64,000 nt of DNA, taken from Comamonadaceae bacterium. GTDB lineage: Bacteria; Pseudomonadota; Gammaproteobacteria; Burkholderiales; Burkholderiaceae_C. The notes under the pieces are model-generated. The model worked only from the letters and a program-made list of their open reading frames with translations, ran no database searches and was not told the DNA's origin. Below are positions 17,703-26,770 of this stretch, in pieces (within the stretch, counting starts at the first letter, position 1; the number at the start of each line of letters is the position of its first letter). The stretch is from assembly GCA_004144865.1 (NCBI GenBank), contig SEAY01000003.1, positions 27,528 through 91,527 on the forward strand, written 5' to 3'. Made by a program: the position numbers and the translations under genes.

Positions 17703-19931
17703 TCATGCGGGCTTCAGTCCCTGCTGGATCGCCTCCAGCAGCGCCTCGGGGCGCGCGGGTTTCACCAGGTGCGTGCCGAAGCCGGCCTGCCGTGCCTGCG
17801 CGATATCCGCGGCGGTGCCGTAGCCCGTCAGCGCGACAAGATAGCAGGTCCTGCCGTTGCGGTGCGCCCGCACGCGCGCGGCGAGTTCGTAGCCGCTCAT
17901 GCCGGGCAGGCCGATGTCCAGCACGGCGACGTCGGGCCTGAACGCGTCGAGGATGTTCAGCGCCACGCCCGGATCGTAGGCCGTGCGCACGTCGTAGCCC
18001 GAGAGCTGCAGCAGCGCGCCCGCGGTGTCGGCCGCGTCCTGGTTGTCGTCCACCAGCAGCACGCGGGCCAGGTCCCCTTCGAGCGCCGCCGGCGTCGAGG
18101 TGTCGGGCGCGTCCGCCGGGCCGTCCACGGCGGGCAGGCGCACGATGAAGGTGGAGCCCTGGCCTTCGCCCGCGCTCTCGGCGCGTACCGTGCCGCCGTG
18201 CATCTCCACCAGGCTGCGCGAGATGGCCAGGCCGAGGCCGAGGCCGCCGCGCGAACGGTCCGCGCCCTGCGGCGCCTGGTAGAACAGGTCGAAGACATGC
18301 GCCAGCACGTCCGGGGACATCCCCATGCCGGTGTCGCTGACGGTGATTTCGGCCGCGCCGTCCACGCCGCGCAGGCGCAGGTGGATCGTGCCCTCCGGGC
18401 CCGTGAACTTGACCGCGTTGCCCAGCAGGTTGTTCAGCACCTGGCCCAGCCGCACCTCGTCGCCGGACACCCACAGGTCCTCCGCGCCCGGCGCGATCTC
18501 CAGTTCGAGGCGGCGCAGGCCCAGCACCGGCTGCACCGCCTGGCCGGCGTGCCGCACCAGGTCGGCGATGCGCAGCGGCTGCATCCGCATCTCGAGCCGC
18601 TTGCCCGTGATGCGCGAGACGTCCAGCAGGTCGTCCACCAGCCGCTTCATGTGGGAGACCTGGCGTTCCATCACCTCGCGTTCCAGCCGCATGCCGGGGT
18701 CGCCCTTGCGGGCCATCAGGTGCAGGGCGGTCGCCATCGGCGCGAGAGGATTGCGCAGCTCGTGCCCCAGCATAGCCAGGAATTCGTCCTTGCTGCGGCC
18801 GGCTTCCTCCGCGCGTTGCAGTGCCTCGGTGGCGCGCACCAGCAGCGTCTCGCGTTCGGCTTCGGCCGCCAGCCTTTCCGCGGTCACCCGCTCGCGTTCT
18901 TCCGAGGCCTGCTGCAGCGCGGCGCCCACCTCCTGCAGTTCGGCGACGTCGAGGGGAGCGAGCTGCACCGGGTCGCCGCGCCCGAGGGCAGCGGCCGCGG
19001 CCTTGAGGTGGTCGATCGGGTCGGTGACGTCGCGGGAGAAGTGCCAGGCCAGGATCGCGGCGAGCGCGAGCGACGCGAGCAGGCCCGCACCCACCGCGCC
19101 CAGCACCCCGTAGAAGCTGCGGTCGGTTTCCTGCAGGGACATGGCGGTGGCGACCACCCAGCCGGACGCAGGCAGCCGCACGTAGCCCGTGTGGCTGCGC
19201 ACGCCTTCCAGGGTCACGGTGGTGCCCACCCCCTCCGCGTCGCCACGGGAGAGCAGCGCCAGCAGCGAAGACGACGGGCCGGGCGCCAGGTGCTGCGGCA
19301 CCCGCGCCACGCGGTGGTAATTCTGGTCGAACACGGCGGCCACCGAGGTGGGGGGCATCCTCTGGCGCAGCAGCACTTCGCGGATGCGTTCCCCGGGGAG
19401 CACGGCCGACAGCACGTAGGCGAGGCGTCCGGCGCGCTCGACCGGCACGCGCACGGCGAAGGCCGGTCCCTGGCGCTGCGGGCCCTCGGCCACGGGGCCC
19501 ACCACGGGCCGGCGCTGCACGATGGCGCGCTGCAGGCTGTCGTACTCGACGGCTTGCGCGCCCGGGTCGCCGTAAGGCCGTGCCGAACTCAGGAGCACGC
19601 GGCCGTCCGGGTCGGCAACCACGACGGCGCGCCAGCCCAGCCGGGACGCCAGCCGGCTCGTCATCGCATGGAAGTCGGCCAGTCGCTGGGGCTGCAGTTC
19701 GTCGGCGACGGCCAGGCTCTCGAGCACGCCGATGGTGGCGCGCAGCTCGGTGTCCACGGCCGAAGCCATGGCGCGCGAGATGGCCAGCGACGCCTGCTCG
19801 GCATCGCGCTCGCGCTCGCCGGTCAGGAAGGCGAGCACCACGCCCGCGACGATGGCCAGCGGCAGCAGCCCGCTGGCCGCCAGCAGGAACAGGCGGAAGC
19901 GCAGCGGCCGGCCGAGGGCCCGTGCATTCAT
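17703..19931 (-). CDS. hybrid sensor histidine kinase with receiver domain
   Basis: A 742-residue membrane sensor. Membrane helices lie at about residues 15-36 and 275-297 around a periplasmic Cache-like sensing region of about 240 residues. HAMP follows at 298-350, a coiled coil to 380, then the HisKA phosphoacceptor His390 in LGHELRNP. The ATPase domain has the N box near Asn505, DTGMG at 533-537 and GGLGLGLA at 562-569. A C-terminal receiver has the acidic pair D628-D629, phospho-acceptor Asp672 and Lys724. No separate output regulator is adjacent. The signal is unknown; the position beside the acid-sugar genes may be accidental. Confidence 0.9.
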   Translation of the reverse strand: MNARALGRPLRFRLFLLAASGLLPLAIVAGVVLAFLTGERERDAEQASLAISRAMASAVDTELRATIGVLESLAVADELQPQRLADFHAMTSRLASRLGWRAVVVADPDGRVLLSSARPYGDPGAQAVEYDSLQRAIVQRRPVVGPVAEGPQRQGPAFAVRVPVERAGRLAYVLSAVLPGERIREVLLRQRMPPTSVAAVFDQNYHRVARVPQHLAPGPSSSLLALLSRGDAEGVGTTVTLEGVRSHTGYVRLPASGWVVATAMSLQETDRSFYGVLGAVGAGLLASLALAAILAWHFSRDVTDPIDHLKAAAAALGRGDPVQLAPLDVAELQEVGAALQQASEERERVTAERLAAEAERETLLVRATEALQRAEEAGRSKDEFLAMLGHELRNPLAPMATALHLMARKGDPGMRLEREVMERQVSHMKRLVDDLLDVSRITGKRLEMRMQPLRIADLVRHAGQAVQPVLGLRRLELEIAPGAEDLWVSGDEVRLGQVLNNLLGNAVKFTGPEGTIHLRLRGVDGAAEITVSDTGMGMSPDVLAHVFDLFYQAPQGADRSRGGLGLGLAISRSLVEMHGGTVRAESAGEGQGSTFIVRLPAVDGPADAPDTSTPAALEGDLARVLLVDDNQDAADTAGALLQLSGYDVRTAYDPGVALNILDAFRPDVAVLDIGLPGMSGYELAARVRAHRNGRTCYLVALTGYGTAADIAQARQAGFGTHLVKPARPEALLEAIQQGLKPA

Positions 19932-20398
19932 CTCTGGCGGATCACGTAGCGGACGAAACCGTCCGCCTGCGTGAAGCGGTCATACAGGCGCCGGGCCTCC
20001 ACGTTGTCCGCCTGCGTCATCCAGTAAAGGCGCGCCCAGCCCTCGGCGCGCATGGCGTTGCGCAGCCATTCGATGAGCGCGCCGCCGATGCCCTGCCCGC
20101 GGGCGGCCGGCGCCACGAACAGGTCCTCGAGGTAGCACACGGCCTGGGTTTCCCAGGTGTTCTCGTGCACCACGCAGTTCGCGAATCCGACCACCTGCCC
20201 CTCGACCTCGGCCACCACGCACATCACGGAGGAGTCCGGGTCGAGGATGCGCTTCCAGGTGCGGTGGGTGACCTCGTCGGCAAGCCGCGCGCGATAGAAG
20301 TCGCAGTAGCCCCGCCAGAGCTCGCGCCACGTGCTTTCGTCGGAGGGGAGGGCGGCACGGATGAGGCAGGCGGGGGCGGTCACCATGGGATTGTGCAT
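19928..20398 (-). CDS. GNAT family N-acetyltransferase
   Basis: A 156-residue acetyl-CoA-dependent acetyltransferase. The acetyl-CoA-binding motif A reads LEDLFVAPAARGQGIGGALI near residues 90-109, followed by an LYWMTQADNVEARRLYDRF motif B. Substrate unknown. The stop overlaps the sensor-kinase start by four bases (ATGA), so the two are translated together, though a functional tie is only inference. Met5 is an alternative start. Confidence 0.85.
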   Translation of the reverse strand: MHNPMVTAPACLIRAALPSDESTWRELWRGYCDFYRARLADEVTHRTWKRILDPDSSVMCVVAEVEGQVVGFANCVVHENTWETQAVCYLEDLFVAPAARGQGIGGALIEWLRNAMRAEGWARLYWMTQADNVEARRLYDRFTQADGFVRYVIRQR

Positions 20399-20442
20399 GG
20401 CCGAGGGGCGGCGTAGGGGTGCGGATCGGGCCTCGGTGCCCC

Positions 20443-20516
20443 GTAGGCTGGGTTCGGCGCAGCCGACCCCAGCTTTCGCGGCGCATCGCTGGGGTCGCTG
20501 CGCGAACCCAGCCTAC
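20443..20516. repeat. long hairpin repeat, family B copy 2
   Basis: Outer arms GTAGGCTGGGTTCG (20443-20456) and CGAACCCAGCCTAC (20503-20516) are perfect complements. They continue inward as GCGCAGC-c-GACCCCAGC against GCTGGGGTCGCTGCGC with one bulged base. The stem is about 31 bp, in the gap between two genes. Confidence 0.75.
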
Positions 20517-20526
20517 GACCCACCGG

Positions 20527-23500
20527 TCAGGGATGCAGCTGCCGCGCCAGCAGCACCGCCGCGTGGATCGCCTCGCGCTGCGCGCCATCGTGGATCTGGT
20601 GCCGGCAGCTGGTGCCATCGGCCACCACGATGGCGTCCGGTGCGGAGCGTACGGCGGGCAGCAGGCTCAGCTCGGCCATCTGCATCGACACCGCGTGGTG
20701 CTTCGCCTCGTAGCCGAAGCTGCCGGCCATGCCGCAGCAGCTCGACTCGATCAGCTGCGGCTGCACGCCCGGCACCAGCTTCAGCACCTCCAGCACCGGC
20801 GACACCGCGCCGAAGGCCTTCTGGTGGCAGTGGCCGTGCACGAGCACGGGCTGGTCCAGCCGGCGCAGCCTGGCGCGCAGCGTGTCCAGCCGGCCCGTGG
20901 CCGCCTCGCGGGCCAGGAACTCCTCCAGCAGCAGCGACTGCTTCGCCAGCGCCTGGGCGCGCGCACCGAACCCCATGGCCGTCATCTCGTCGCGCAGGGT
21001 GAGCAGGCAGGAGGGCTCCAGGCCCACCACGGCGATGTCCCTGGCCACGAAGGGTTCCAGCGCATCCAGCAGTTCGCCCGCCTTCGCGCGTGCCTGGTCC
21101 ACCATGCCGCCGGCGAGATAGGTGCGGCCGCAGCACAGGTGCTTGCCGTCGCCGCCTTGCTTGGCGGCGATGTGCACCGTGTAGCCCGCGGCCTGCAGCA
21201 CCTGGAAGGCCGCATGCGCGTTGGCCGATTCGAAGAACCCGTTGAAGGTGTCGACGAACAGGACCACCGGGCGCTCCGCGGCCAGGGTCTCCTCGCGCGT
21301 GGCGCCGCGCACGCCGCTGTTGAAGAAGTGCGCGGACTGCCATTCCGGCAGGCTGCGCCTGGCGGAGAACCCCAGCAGCTTCTCGCCCAGCGCCGCCAGC
21401 GCGTCGCTGCGATTGCGCAGGTTCAGCAGGCCGGCGAAGCGGCTCGCGGCGGCCGCGTAGTCCGGCAGCTTCGCGATCAGCCTGTCCTTGAGCGACCAGC
21501 CGTTCTTCTGCCGGTCCGCGTGCAGGAACTCGATCTTCATGCGGGCCATGTCGACGCCGGTGGGGCAGTCGCGCTTGCAGCCCTTGCAGCTCACGCACAG
21601 GTCCAGCGCTTCCCGCACCGCCTCGCTGGCCAGGCCGTCGGGCCCGAGCTGGCCGCTCACCGCCAGGCGCAGCGTGTTGGCGCGGCCGCGCGTGAGGTGC
21701 TGCTCGTCGCGCGTCACGCGGTAGCTGGGGCACATCGTGCCGGCGTCGAACTTGCGGCAGTGGCCGTTGTTGTTGCACATCTCCACGGCCTTGGCGAAGC
21801 CTTGGGCGGGATCGCCTCCCGTACCCGGCGCGGTGGTGCGCTCGGTGGCCGGGTCGTTCTGCACGTCCCAGCCGCTCCAGTCCAGCGCCGGCTGCAGCGG
21901 GATCACCTTGTACGTGGGCGGGAAGCGCATCAGGCGCGTGTCGTCCATGCGCGGCGGATCCACGATGCGCTTGGGCGAGAGCAGGCCGATGGGATCGAAC
22001 ATGCGCTTGATCTCGCCGAAGGCGGCATCGATCGCCGGGCCGAATTGCCAGCCGATCCACTCGCCGCGGCACAGGCCGTCGCCGTGCTCGCCGCTGTACG
22101 CGCCCTTGTACTTGCGCACCAGCGCCGACGCCTCTTCCGCGATGCGCCGCATCTCGGGCGCGCCGTTGCGCCGCATGTCCAGGATGGGCCGCACGTGCAG
22201 CGTGCCGACCGAGGCGTGGGCGTACCAGGTGCCCTTGGTGCCGTGCTTGCGGAACACCTGCGTCAGGGCGTCGGTGTATTCGGCCAGGTGCTCCAGGGGC
22301 ACCGCGCAGTCCTCGATGAAGGACACCGGCTTGCCGTCGCCCTTGAGGCTCATCATGATGTTGAGGCCGGCCTTGCGCACTTCCCACAAAGCTTTCTGCG
22401 GGATCTCGTCGGGCATCAGCACCACCGAGCGCGGCAGGCCGAGGTCGCCCATGAGCTCTTCGAGCTCGCCCAGCTTGCGCAACAGCGCGGCCTTGTCGGC
22501 ACCCGCGAACTCCACCAGCAGCAGGGCGTCGGGCGAGCCGATGAGGGCGCTGCGCACGGTGGACGCGAAGGCCGGGTTCTGCAGCGACAGCTCGATCATC
22601 GTGCGGTCGACCAGTTCCACCGCGGTGAGCGTGCCGTCCGAGCCCAGCTTCACGATGTGCTGCGCCGAGTCCATCGCCTGGTAGAAGGTGGGGAAGTTCA
22701 CCACGCCCAGCACCTTGTGCTTCGGGAGTTCGGCAAGCTGCAGCGTCAGGCTCTTCGTGAGGGCCAGGGTGCCTTCGCTGCCAATGAGCAGGTGGGCCAG
22801 GTTGACGCTGCCGTCGCTCGTGTAGGGTTTCTCGTTCTGGTTGTGGAAGACGTCCAGGTTGTACCCGGCCACCCGGCGCAGCACCTTGGGCCAGCGCGCC
22901 TCGATCTCGGGGCGCAGGTTCCAGGCCAGTTCGCGCACCCGCTCGCCGAATGCGCGGGCGGCCCCGCTGCTGTCGTCGAAACGGCCGAAGGTGTGCAGCT
23001 GGCCGTCGGACGTCCAGGCTTGCGCGCCCAGCACGTTGTGCACCATGTTGCCGTACGCGATGCTGCGGCTGCCGCAGGAGTTGTTGCCCGCCATGCCGCC
23101 CAGCGTGGCCTGCGCCGCGGTGGAGACGTCCACCGGATACCAGAGGCCGGTCTTCTTCAGGTGCGCGTTGAGGTGGTCCAGCACGATGCCGGGCTCCACG
23201 GTCACGGTGCGGTTGGCGGCATCCACCTCCAGAACGTTGCGCACGTGCTTGGAGAAATCGATGACGAGGCCGGCGCCCACGGTCTGGCCGCACTGGCTGG
23301 TGCCGCCGCCCCGGGGGACGATGGGCACCTGCAGGTCGCGGCAGATGTCCAGGGCGATGCGCGCGTCTTCGCTCGTCTTCGGCACGAACACGCCGACGGG
23401 CATCACCTGGTAGATGGAGGCGTCGGTGGCGTAGCGGCCGCGGTCGGCCGGGGAGAACAGCACCTCGCCCTGCGTTTCGGCGGCCAGGCGCTGCGCGAGC

Positions 23501-23592
23501 CGGCCGGCCACCTCGTTGCTGGCAGAAGCGACCTGTTCGTAGGCTTGGCCGGCAGCCTCGCGGGCGACCTTCAGCGGCAGAGGGGCGTTCAC
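20527..23592 (-). CDS. YdiJ-like FAD/Fe-S 2-hydroxyacid dehydrogenase
   Basis: A 1021-residue membrane-associated flavoprotein, the same length as E. coli YdiJ (a D-2-hydroxyglutarate dehydrogenase). Order: FAD-binding type 4 domain with PRGGGTSQCGQ near residue 95, FAD-linked oxidase C-terminal domain to about 540, then a ferredoxin-like cluster CVSCKGCKRDCP near residue 665, and two CCG domains, GKHLCCG near 818 and SSCCGMAG near 950. It should oxidise a D-2-hydroxy acid and feed electrons to the quinone pool. Start is GTG with AAGGGGG seven bases upstream and a 4-base overlap with the GntR stop, so the two genes are one operon. The exact substrate is unknown. Confidence 0.88.
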   Translation of the reverse strand: MNAPLPLKVAREAAGQAYEQVASASNEVAGRLAQRLAAETQGEVLFSPADRGRYATDASIYQVMPVGVFVPKTSEDARIALDICRDLQVPIVPRGGGTSQCGQTVGAGLVIDFSKHVRNVLEVDAANRTVTVEPGIVLDHLNAHLKKTGLWYPVDVSTAAQATLGGMAGNNSCGSRSIAYGNMVHNVLGAQAWTSDGQLHTFGRFDDSSGAARAFGERVRELAWNLRPEIEARWPKVLRRVAGYNLDVFHNQNEKPYTSDGSVNLAHLLIGSEGTLALTKSLTLQLAELPKHKVLGVVNFPTFYQAMDSAQHIVKLGSDGTLTAVELVDRTMIELSLQNPAFASTVRSALIGSPDALLLVEFAGADKAALLRKLGELEELMGDLGLPRSVVLMPDEIPQKALWEVRKAGLNIMMSLKGDGKPVSFIEDCAVPLEHLAEYTDALTQVFRKHGTKGTWYAHASVGTLHVRPILDMRRNGAPEMRRIAEEASALVRKYKGAYSGEHGDGLCRGEWIGWQFGPAIDAAFGEIKRMFDPIGLLSPKRIVDPPRMDDTRLMRFPPTYKVIPLQPALDWSGWDVQNDPATERTTAPGTGGDPAQGFAKAVEMCNNNGHCRKFDAGTMCPSYRVTRDEQHLTRGRANTLRLAVSGQLGPDGLASEAVREALDLCVSCKGCKRDCPTGVDMARMKIEFLHADRQKNGWSLKDRLIAKLPDYAAAASRFAGLLNLRNRSDALAALGEKLLGFSARRSLPEWQSAHFFNSGVRGATREETLAAERPVVLFVDTFNGFFESANAHAAFQVLQAAGYTVHIAAKQGGDGKHLCCGRTYLAGGMVDQARAKAGELLDALEPFVARDIAVVGLEPSCLLTLRDEMTAMGFGARAQALAKQSLLLEEFLAREAATGRLDTLRARLRRLDQPVLVHGHCHQKAFGAVSPVLEVLKLVPGVQPQLIESSCCGMAGSFGYEAKHHAVSMQMAELSLLPAVRSAPDAIVVADGTSCRHQIHDGAQREAIHAAVLLARQLHP

Positions 23593-24281
23593 GCGGCCCC
23601 CTTGCTGGCCTGCGCGGCGGCGGCGCGCAACTGCTCCAGCACCACGTCGCGCTTGTTGTTCAGGTGGGCGACCAGCACCTCCCGCATGCCGGCGGCATCG
23701 CGCGCGGAGAGCGCCTCGATCATTTTCTCGTGTTCCTTCACGGCGGCCTTCCACTTCTCTCCGTCCTGGTTGGAGCGGAAGCGCAGGGCCTGCAGGCGCG
23801 CGTTGACCTGGTTGTAGACGGTGAGCAGCACGGGGTTCTTGGCGGCGGCGTTGATGGCGCGGTGGATGCGCGCGTTGATGGCGTAGTAGGTGGAGAGGTC
23901 GCGGCGGGTATAGGCGGCCATCATCTCGAACTGCATGGCCTGGATCTCGGCCAGTTCCGCGGGCGTGATGCGCTGCGCGGCCAGCTCGCCGGACAGGCCC
24001 TCGAGGCCGGCCATCACCTCGAAGGTGTTCAGCACGTCCCCTTCCGTCAGGGAAACCGCTATCGCGCCGCGGTTCGGCAGCAGTTCCACTAGCCCCTCGG
24101 CGGCCAGCATCTTGATGGCTTCGCGCAAGGGGGTGCGGGAGACGTTCAGCAGTTCGGCGAGTTCGCGCTCGTTGAGCTTGGCGCCCGGGGCGATGGCGCC
24201 TTCCACCAGCATCTGGCGGAGGCGGTGCGCCACCTGCTCGTGCAGGGCGGCGCGCGGGATGGCAATGACTTCGGCAGACAT
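23589..24281 (-). CDS. GntR family regulator with FCD domain
   Basis: A 230-residue regulator. The winged helix-turn-helix is at residues 14-78, with LNERELAELLNVSRTPLREAIKML as DNA-binding core, followed by the all-helical FCD effector domain, usually a metal-dependent sensor of small carboxylates. It is divergent from the aminotransferase gene. Two identical sites, CATTTTGTATGCAAAA, lie between them, one nine bases from its own start, so autoregulation plus control of both flanking units is likely. Confidence 0.9.
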   Translation of the reverse strand: MSAEVIAIPRAALHEQVAHRLRQMLVEGAIAPGAKLNERELAELLNVSRTPLREAIKMLAAEGLVELLPNRGAIAVSLTEGDVLNTFEVMAGLEGLSGELAAQRITPAELAEIQAMQFEMMAAYTRRDLSTYYAINARIHRAINAAAKNPVLLTVYNQVNARLQALRFRSNQDGEKWKAAVKEHEKMIEALSARDAAGMREVLVAHLNNKRDVVLEQLRAAAAQASKGAA

Positions 24282-24288
24282 GGGGACA

Positions 24289-24304
24289 CATTTTGTATGC
24301 AAAA
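24289..24304. promoter_or_regulatory. GntR/FCD operator, copy 1
   Basis: CATTTTGTATGCAAAA, a near-palindrome centred on GTATGC, eight bases upstream of the GntR start codon. Identical to copy 2, with start-to-start distance 64 bases, about six helical turns, which would allow looping. Confidence 0.7.
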
Positions 24305-24352
24305 CAATCTCGGTGCAAACCCCTACGGCTGACTCGGAGGCATTGACAGTCG

Positions 24353-24368
24353 CATTTTGTATGCAAAA
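24353..24368. promoter_or_regulatory. GntR/FCD operator, copy 2
   Basis: Second identical CATTTTGTATGCAAAA. It covers an in-frame ATG at 24361, which argues that the aminotransferase is translated from a later codon. Confidence 0.7.
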
Positions 24369-24396
24369 AATGGCGCACCTCCAACCACGCACTGCC

Positions 24397-25626
24397 ATGG
24401 TCACCCTCGACTTCCATCCCACCGGCCGCCACTTCCTGCAGATTCCCGGGCCGTCGCCCGTGCCGGACCGCATCCTGCGGGCCATGAGCCTGCCCACCAT
24501 CGACCACCGCGGCCCCGAATTCGGCGCCCTGGGCCTGCGCGTGCTCAAGGGCATCCAGCAGGTCTTCCAGACGAAGCACCCGGTGGTGATCTACCCGGCG
24601 TCGGGCACCGGCGCCTGGGAAGCGGCGCTCGCCAACACCATGAGCCCCGGCGACCACGTGCTGATGTACGAGACCGGCCACTTCGCCACCCTGTGGCAGA
24701 AGATGGCCACCCGCCTGGGCCTGAAGACGGAGTTCCTGGGCCTGCCTGGCGTCGAGGGCTGGCGCAAGGGCGTGCAGGCGCACCTGATCGAGGAGCGCCT
24801 GAAGGCCGACAAGGAGCACGCCATCAAGGCCGTGTGCGTGGTGCACAACGAGACCTCCACCGGCGCCACCAGCAACATCCTGGCCGTGCGCCGCGCGATC
24901 GACGCGGCCAAGCACCCGGCGCTGCTGCTGGTCGACAGCATCTCCGGCCTGGCTTCCGCGGAGTACAAGCACGACGAGTGGGGCGTGGACGTCACCGTCA
25001 GCGGCTCGCAGAAGGGCCTGATGCTGCCCCCGGGCATCAGCTTCAACGCGCTGTCGCCCAAGGCGCTCGCCGCCAGCAAGGCCGCGAAGCTGCCCAAGGC
25101 CTTCTGGGCCTGGGACGAGATCGTGGAGATGAACAAGACGGGCTACTGGCCCTACACGCCCAACACCAACCTGCTGTACGGCCTGGCCGAGGCGATCGAC
25201 ATGCTGCTCGACCCGCACTTCGGCGGCCTGGAAGGCGTGTTCGCCCGCCATCGCCGCTGGGGCGAGGGCGTGCGCGCCGGCGTCAAGGCCTGGGGCCTGG
25301 AGGTGCAGTGCACCGAGGCCGCGAGCCAGTCGCCCGTGCTCACCGGCGTGGTGATGCCCGAAGGCATCGACGCCGACGTGGTGCGCAAGCTCATTTACGA
25401 ACGCTTCGACCTGTCGCTCGGCACGGGCCTCGGCAAGGTCAAGGGCCGCATGTTCCGCATCGGCCACCTCGGCGACTGCAACGACCTCACCCTGATGGCG
25501 GCGCTTTCCGGCTGCGAGATGGGCATGAAGCTCGCGGGCGTGAAGCTCGCCGGCTCCGGCGTCGCGGCGGCCATGGAGTACTTCGCCGGCCATCCGGCGC
25601 CAGTCGCCCTGCAGAAGGCGGCATAA
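24397..25626 (+). CDS. class V aminotransferase (serine-glyoxylate/alanine-glyoxylate type)
   Basis: A 409-residue PLP enzyme. The start region FLQIPGPSPVPDRIL, Asp180 (pyridine nitrogen) and the Schiff-base Lys206 in SGSQKGLMLPPG are those of the serine/alanine-glyoxylate aminotransferase group, which makes glycine and hydroxypyruvate or pyruvate. Three in-frame ATGs exist (24361, 24370, 24397). I chose the last because the first is inside an operator and family proteins begin with a similar (M)xxLDFHPxGRHFLQ. No good ribosome site precedes any of them. Followed by Bug and crotonase genes in the same direction; with the YdiJ-like enzyme across the divergent promoter it suggests glyoxylate/hydroxyacid metabolism under the GntR protein. 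Confidence 0.85.
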   Translation: MVTLDFHPTGRHFLQIPGPSPVPDRILRAMSLPTIDHRGPEFGALGLRVLKGIQQVFQTKHPVVIYPASGTGAWEAALANTMSPGDHVLMYETGHFATLWQKMATRLGLKTEFLGLPGVEGWRKGVQAHLIEERLKADKEHAIKAVCVVHNETSTGATSNILAVRRAIDAAKHPALLLVDSISGLASAEYKHDEWGVDVTVSGSQKGLMLPPGISFNALSPKALAASKAAKLPKAFWAWDEIVEMNKTGYWPYTPNTNLLYGLAEAIDMLLDPHFGGLEGVFARHRRWGEGVRAGVKAWGLEVQCTEAASQSPVLTGVVMPEGIDADVVRKLIYERFDLSLGTGLGKVKGRMFRIGHLGDCNDLTLMAALSGCEMGMKLAGVKLAGSGVAAAMEYFAGHPAPVALQKAA

Positions 25627-25698
25627 GTCACAGGAATCACGCTCCGGAAAGAGAGCGGATTGCGTACGCTTTCACACAAGCCCACCCAAGGAGACAAC

Positions 25699-26670
25699 AT
25701 GCAACGTAGAACCTTCGTGACCGGCGTCGCCGCATCCATCGCCCTGCCGATGGCGCGCGCGCAGGCCAGCCTGCCCACCGGGCCGATCCGCATCGTCGTG
25801 GGCTTCGCCCCCGGCGGCGGCACCGACGCGCTCGCCCGCGTCATGGCGCAGAAGCTCGCGCCGCTGTGGAACACCCAGGTGATCGTGGAGAACAAGGCCG
25901 GCGCGTCCGGCATGATCGCCGCCGAATACGTGGCGCGGCAGCCGAGCGACGGCACGACGCTGCACATGGCCCACATCAACAGCCACGCGCTCGCGCCCGC
26001 GCTGGGCATGAAGATGGGTTACCAGCCCGATCGCGACTTCACGCCGATCATGCTGGTGGGCGTCACGCCCAACCTGCTGATCTGCAACGAGGCCCAGCCC
26101 GCCAAGACGGTGAAGGACCTGGTGGAGCTGTGCAAGAAGAACCCGGGCAAGATCAGCTTCGGTTCCGCCGGCAACGGCTCGGCGCAGCACCTGGCGCTGG
26201 AGATGTTCAAGCTGCGCGCCAAGATCGACGCGATCCACGTGCCGTACAAGGGCTCCGGCCCGATGCTCACCGACCTGATCGGCGGGCAGATCCAGTACAG
26301 CTTCGACACGATGACGGCCGCCACGCCGCACGTGAAGAGCGGCAAGGCGATCGCCTTCGCGCAGACGCGCCTGAAGCGCGCCAAGAGCTACCCGAACGTG
26401 CCGACCATGCACGAGAGCGGCTTCCCGGGCTTCGAGGCCACCACCTGGTACGGCCTGGTCGGCCCCGGCAAGCTGCCCACGGCGATCGCGCAACGCATGA
26501 ACGAGGACATGAACAAGGTCTTCGCGATGGCGGACGTGCAGGAGAAGTTCGAGCAGTTCGGCGCCGAGGACGGCGGCGGCTCGCGCGAGAAGTTCGCCCA
26601 GTTCATGAAGGACGAGCTGAAGACCTGGTCCAAGGTGGTCAAGGACGCCGGTGTCAAGGTCGAAGGCTAG
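25699..26670 (+). CDS. Bug-family TTT solute-binding protein
   Basis: A 323-residue periplasmic receptor. The signal peptide starts MQRRTFVTGVAAS, with a twin Arg, and ends about residue 21. Family marks: IRIVVGFAPGGGTDALAR, VIVENKAGASG, ISFGSAGNGSAQH and HVPYKGSGPMLTDLIGGQIQ. CAAGGAG lies six bases before the ATG. No TctAB partner is nearby. It sits between the aminotransferase and a crotonase-fold gene and may deliver the substrate of that pathway. Confidence 0.88.
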   Translation: MQRRTFVTGVAASIALPMARAQASLPTGPIRIVVGFAPGGGTDALARVMAQKLAPLWNTQVIVENKAGASGMIAAEYVARQPSDGTTLHMAHINSHALAPALGMKMGYQPDRDFTPIMLVGVTPNLLICNEAQPAKTVKDLVELCKKNPGKISFGSAGNGSAQHLALEMFKLRAKIDAIHVPYKGSGPMLTDLIGGQIQYSFDTMTAATPHVKSGKAIAFAQTRLKRAKSYPNVPTMHESGFPGFEATTWYGLVGPGKLPTAIAQRMNEDMNKVFAMADVQEKFEQFGAEDGGGSREKFAQFMKDELKTWSKVVKDAGVKVEG

Positions 26671-26679
26671 GAATTGACT

Positions 26680-26760
26680 CCCCCCCGAAGCGGCCTGCGG
26701 CCGCCTCCCCCTCGAGGGGGCGCCACCAGCGGCCCGGCAAAGCCGGTTCCGCGGTGGCAC
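26680..26760. repeat. Comamonadaceae-type intergenic repeat (family D)
   Basis: This gap contains CCCCCTCGAGGGGG and CCGGCAAAGCCGG hairpins and a final GGTTCCGCGGTGG. The combination of GCGGCCTGCGGCCGC, a CTCGAGG hairpin and CGGCCCGGCAAAGCCGGTTC is, from memory, a frequent intergenic element in Acidovorax/Variovorax-like genomes. Confidence 0.6.
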
Positions 26761-26770
26761 GCGAAAGGGA

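Noticed and set aside
18821..20416. Plus-strand frames opposite the sensor kinase and acetyltransferase
   Set aside because: No domain, no ribosome site, repetitive Arg/Pro/Ala composition; the minus-strand genes are complete.
20419..23817. 1132-codon plus-strand frame opposite the YdiJ-like gene
   Set aside because: Antisense shadow; the YdiJ-like protein matches its family over the full length, including all Cys motifs.
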